A DNA stretch of 6,669 bases, from positions 1 to 6,669 of the forward strand of contig CAKTKT010000071.1 in the NCBI GenBank assembly GCA_934572325.1. The letters run 5' to 3'. Each line of letters begins with the position of its first letter. Position 1 is the stretch's first letter. The notes under the pieces were generated by a model that searched no databases, was not told the DNA's origin, and worked only from the letters and a program-made list of their open reading frames with translations. A program made the translations under genes and the position numbers. The DNA is from an uncultured Oscillospiraceae bacterium (lineage in GTDB: Bacteria; Bacillota; Clostridia; Oscillospirales; Oscillospiraceae). Positions 6,317 to 6,669 of this stretch are shown here, in pieces.

Positions 6317-6346
6317 AGAGCGCTGCACAACGGCAGGCGGTTAGCT
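6317..6346. repeat. 5' arm of the long-range mRNA pairing (inverted repeat)
   Basis: Two 10-base blocks, AGAGCGCTGC (6317-6326) and GCGGTTAGCT (6337-6346), are exactly complementary to 6514-6523 and 6499-6508. ACAA (6327-6330) can also pair with TTGT (6509-6512), with CGGCAG left as a bulge. In the mRNA this closes the whole ORF inside one stem of about 24 bp. Confidence 0.85.
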
Positions 6347-6373
6347 ACGCCACCCGAAAGGGGGTGAAGCGTA
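6346..6373 (+). promoter_or_regulatory. Hairpin hiding the ribosome binding site and start codon
   Basis: TACGC-CACCC (6346-6355) pairs with GGGTG (6362-6366) and GCGTA (6369-6373), with a two-base AA bulge and loop GAAAGG. The right arm contains most of the strong Shine-Dalgarno stretch GGGGGTGA and the A of the ATG, so the free mRNA should be translated poorly until this opens. Confidence 0.75.
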
Positions 6374-6456
6374 TGCCTATTACGATTACTTTTCATGTAT
6401 TTACATACACGATCACGATAACCGTAAAGCAAAACCGCCGACACTCTGCCAAGTGA
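6373..6456 (+). CDS. 27-residue type I toxin-like peptide
   Basis: The peptide starts MPITITFHVFTYTITITVK and ends in a basic tail, QNRRHSAK. The first 18 residues alternate Thr with Ile, Val and Phe, an uncharged, beta-branched stretch long enough to enter a membrane; the tail is positively charged. Small size, hydrophobic body and basic C-terminus are the usual traits of type I toxins, though most of those are more obviously helical. I cannot name a family. The start is supported by an unusually strong ribosome site (AAAGGGGGTGA), itself held in a hairpin. The surrounding architecture (own promoter, 5'/3' pairing, antisense RNA, terminator) is what identifies it as a real gene rather than a chance frame. 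It is transcribed away from the export operon. An alternative is a regulatory leader peptide, but no gene follows in the same transcript. Confidence 0.72.
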   Translation: MPITITFHVFTYTITITVKQNRRHSAK

Positions 6457-6464
6457 CGGCGGTT
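6425..6464 (-). terminator. Terminator of the antisense RNA, overlapping the toxin-like stop codon
   Basis: AACCGCCG (6433-6440) pairs with CGGCGGTT (6457-6464); inside, CACT (6442-6445) pairs with AGTG (6452-6455) around the loop CTGCCA. Read on the minus strand it is followed by TTTTGCTTT. The ORF stop codon, 6454-6456, lies in the stem. Confidence 0.8.
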
Positions 6465-6528
6465 AACGCTTTGCGTTGCCACGCTTGATTACTTGAAGAG
6501 CTAACCGCTTGTCGCAGCGCTCTTTGCT
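6427..6528 (-). ncRNA. Predicted antisense RNA (type I antitoxin candidate), about 100 nt
   Basis: A perfect consensus promoter (6535-6563) should start RNA near 6528, and the hairpin plus T-run at 6425-6464 should end it near 6427. The RNA is fully complementary to the 3' part of the small-ORF mRNA: the 3' pairing arm, the stop codon and about the last nine codons. Its own 5' end (AGAGCGCTGC..., then GCGGTTAGCT) is nearly identical to the 5' arm of the toxin-like mRNA, so antisense RNA and 5' arm would compete for the same target, the 3' arm. The expected outcome is duplex formation and RNase III cleavage, inferred from known type I systems. No ORF with a ribosome site is present in it. Confidence 0.75.
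6499..6523. repeat. 3' arm of the long-range mRNA pairing
   Basis: AGCTAACCGC (6499-6508) and GCAGCGCTCT (6514-6523) are exact complements of the two blocks at 6337-6346 and 6317-6326. The same stretch, read on the other strand, forms the 5' end of the predicted antisense RNA. Confidence 0.85.
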
Positions 6529-6534
6529 ATGCTT

Positions 6535-6563
6535 ATTATACCGCCTGTCTTGACTCATGTCAA
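6535..6563 (-). promoter_or_regulatory. Perfect consensus promoter for the antisense RNA
   Basis: On the minus strand TTGACA (6563-6558), a spacer of exactly 17 bp and TATAAT (6540-6535) match the housekeeping sigma consensus at all 12 positions. A promoter this strong facing into the 3' end of a short gene fits an antitoxin RNA that must outnumber its target. Confidence 0.88.
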
Positions 6564-6581
6564 GGCGGGCGTATTGTTTTT
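6541..6581 (+). terminator. Terminator of the small ORF mRNA, overlapping the antisense promoter
   Basis: CCGCC (6541-6545) pairs with GGCGG (6564-6568) and TTGAC (6550-6554) with GTCAA (6559-6563) around the loop TCAT, with a four-base TGTC bulge. It is followed by TATTGTTTTT (6572-6581). The stem contains the -35 box and spacer of the antisense promoter, so both signals share the same bases. Confidence 0.65.
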
Positions 6582-6607
6582 ACAGATTATTTATGTAGGA
6601 CTACAAT
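6579..6607 (+). promoter_or_regulatory. Candidate outward promoter near the right edge
   Basis: TTTACA (6579-6584), a 17-bp spacer and TACAAT (6602-6607) each match 5 of 6 consensus bases. RNA would start near 6614 and run off the window. A frame opening at ATG 6634-6636 (M-K-D-M-V-S-W-V...) stays open to the edge, but its ribosome site is poor, so I do not list it as a gene. Confidence 0.4.
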
Positions 6608-6669
6608 ACATATTGGACAAGTGAAAAAAAGATATGAAGGATATGGTCTCATGGGTTATAGTTGAGTTG
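6595..6669. repeat. Right copy of the inverted repeat found at both window ends
   Basis: GGTCTCATGGGT (6645-6656) is the exact inverse of 7-18, and 6595-6619 is an 18-of-25 inverse match to 49-73. The outermost bases also resemble each other (CAACT at 1-5 and, inverted, AGTTG at 6665-6669 or 6660-6664). Unlike the left copy it lacks a GGAGG before the shared ATG, and the frame from that ATG (6651) stops after four codons. Confidence 0.5.

Noticed and set aside
6317..6523. Repeat arms as a CRISPR array or riboswitch
   Set aside because: There are only two arms, in inverted orientation, flanking a short ORF with its own promoter and terminator; no repeated spacer units and no known aptamer pattern.

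Overview
The window looks like a chromosomal segment, or a whole short contig, from a GC-rich Clostridia-type Firmicute. The coding GC is high, the intergenic spacers are AT-rich with strong AGGAGG-type ribosome sites and sigma-A-like promoters, and the transport genes are of the Gram-positive kind. This placement is an inference; there is no rRNA or tRNA to confirm it.

Positions 6053 to 115, all on the minus strand, hold one peptide-export locus. In transcription order it encodes: a short membrane-anchored HlyD-like adaptor of the NHLM secretion type (159 aa); a C39 peptidase/ABC exporter with intact Cys-His-Asp residues (726 aa); a second ABC half-transporter with no peptidase domain (751 aa); and three small precursors that share a 19-residue double-glycine leader. 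Two precursors carry, after the Gly-Gly, nothing but a single LysM domain, the peptidoglycan-binding fold. The third carries a short Pro/Lys-rich tail and appears to have lost its ATG (ACG at the homologous position). A strong terminator lies between the first and second precursor genes and another ends the locus. The likely joint action is that the C39 exporter trims the leaders and secretes small wall-binding peptides. No immunity, modification or regulator gene is visible.

Positions 6265 to 6581 hold a compact, divergently placed module that has every element expected of a type I toxin-antitoxin locus. On the plus strand there is a promoter (17-bp spacer), a 5' end hairpin, a hairpin that buries both the Shine-Dalgarno sequence and the start codon, a 27-codon ORF, and a long-range 5'/3' complementarity closing the mRNA. 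A terminator follows. On the minus strand there is a perfect consensus promoter (TTGACA, 17 bp, TATAAT) inside that terminator. It drives a predicted RNA of about 100 nt, antisense to the 3' half of the ORF and ending at its own terminator hairpin over the stop codon.

The two window ends carry related sequences in inverted orientation (a perfect 12-bp core plus a second conserved block). They could be element termini, dispersed repeat copies or the starts of two paralogous outward-reading genes. No transposase is visible.
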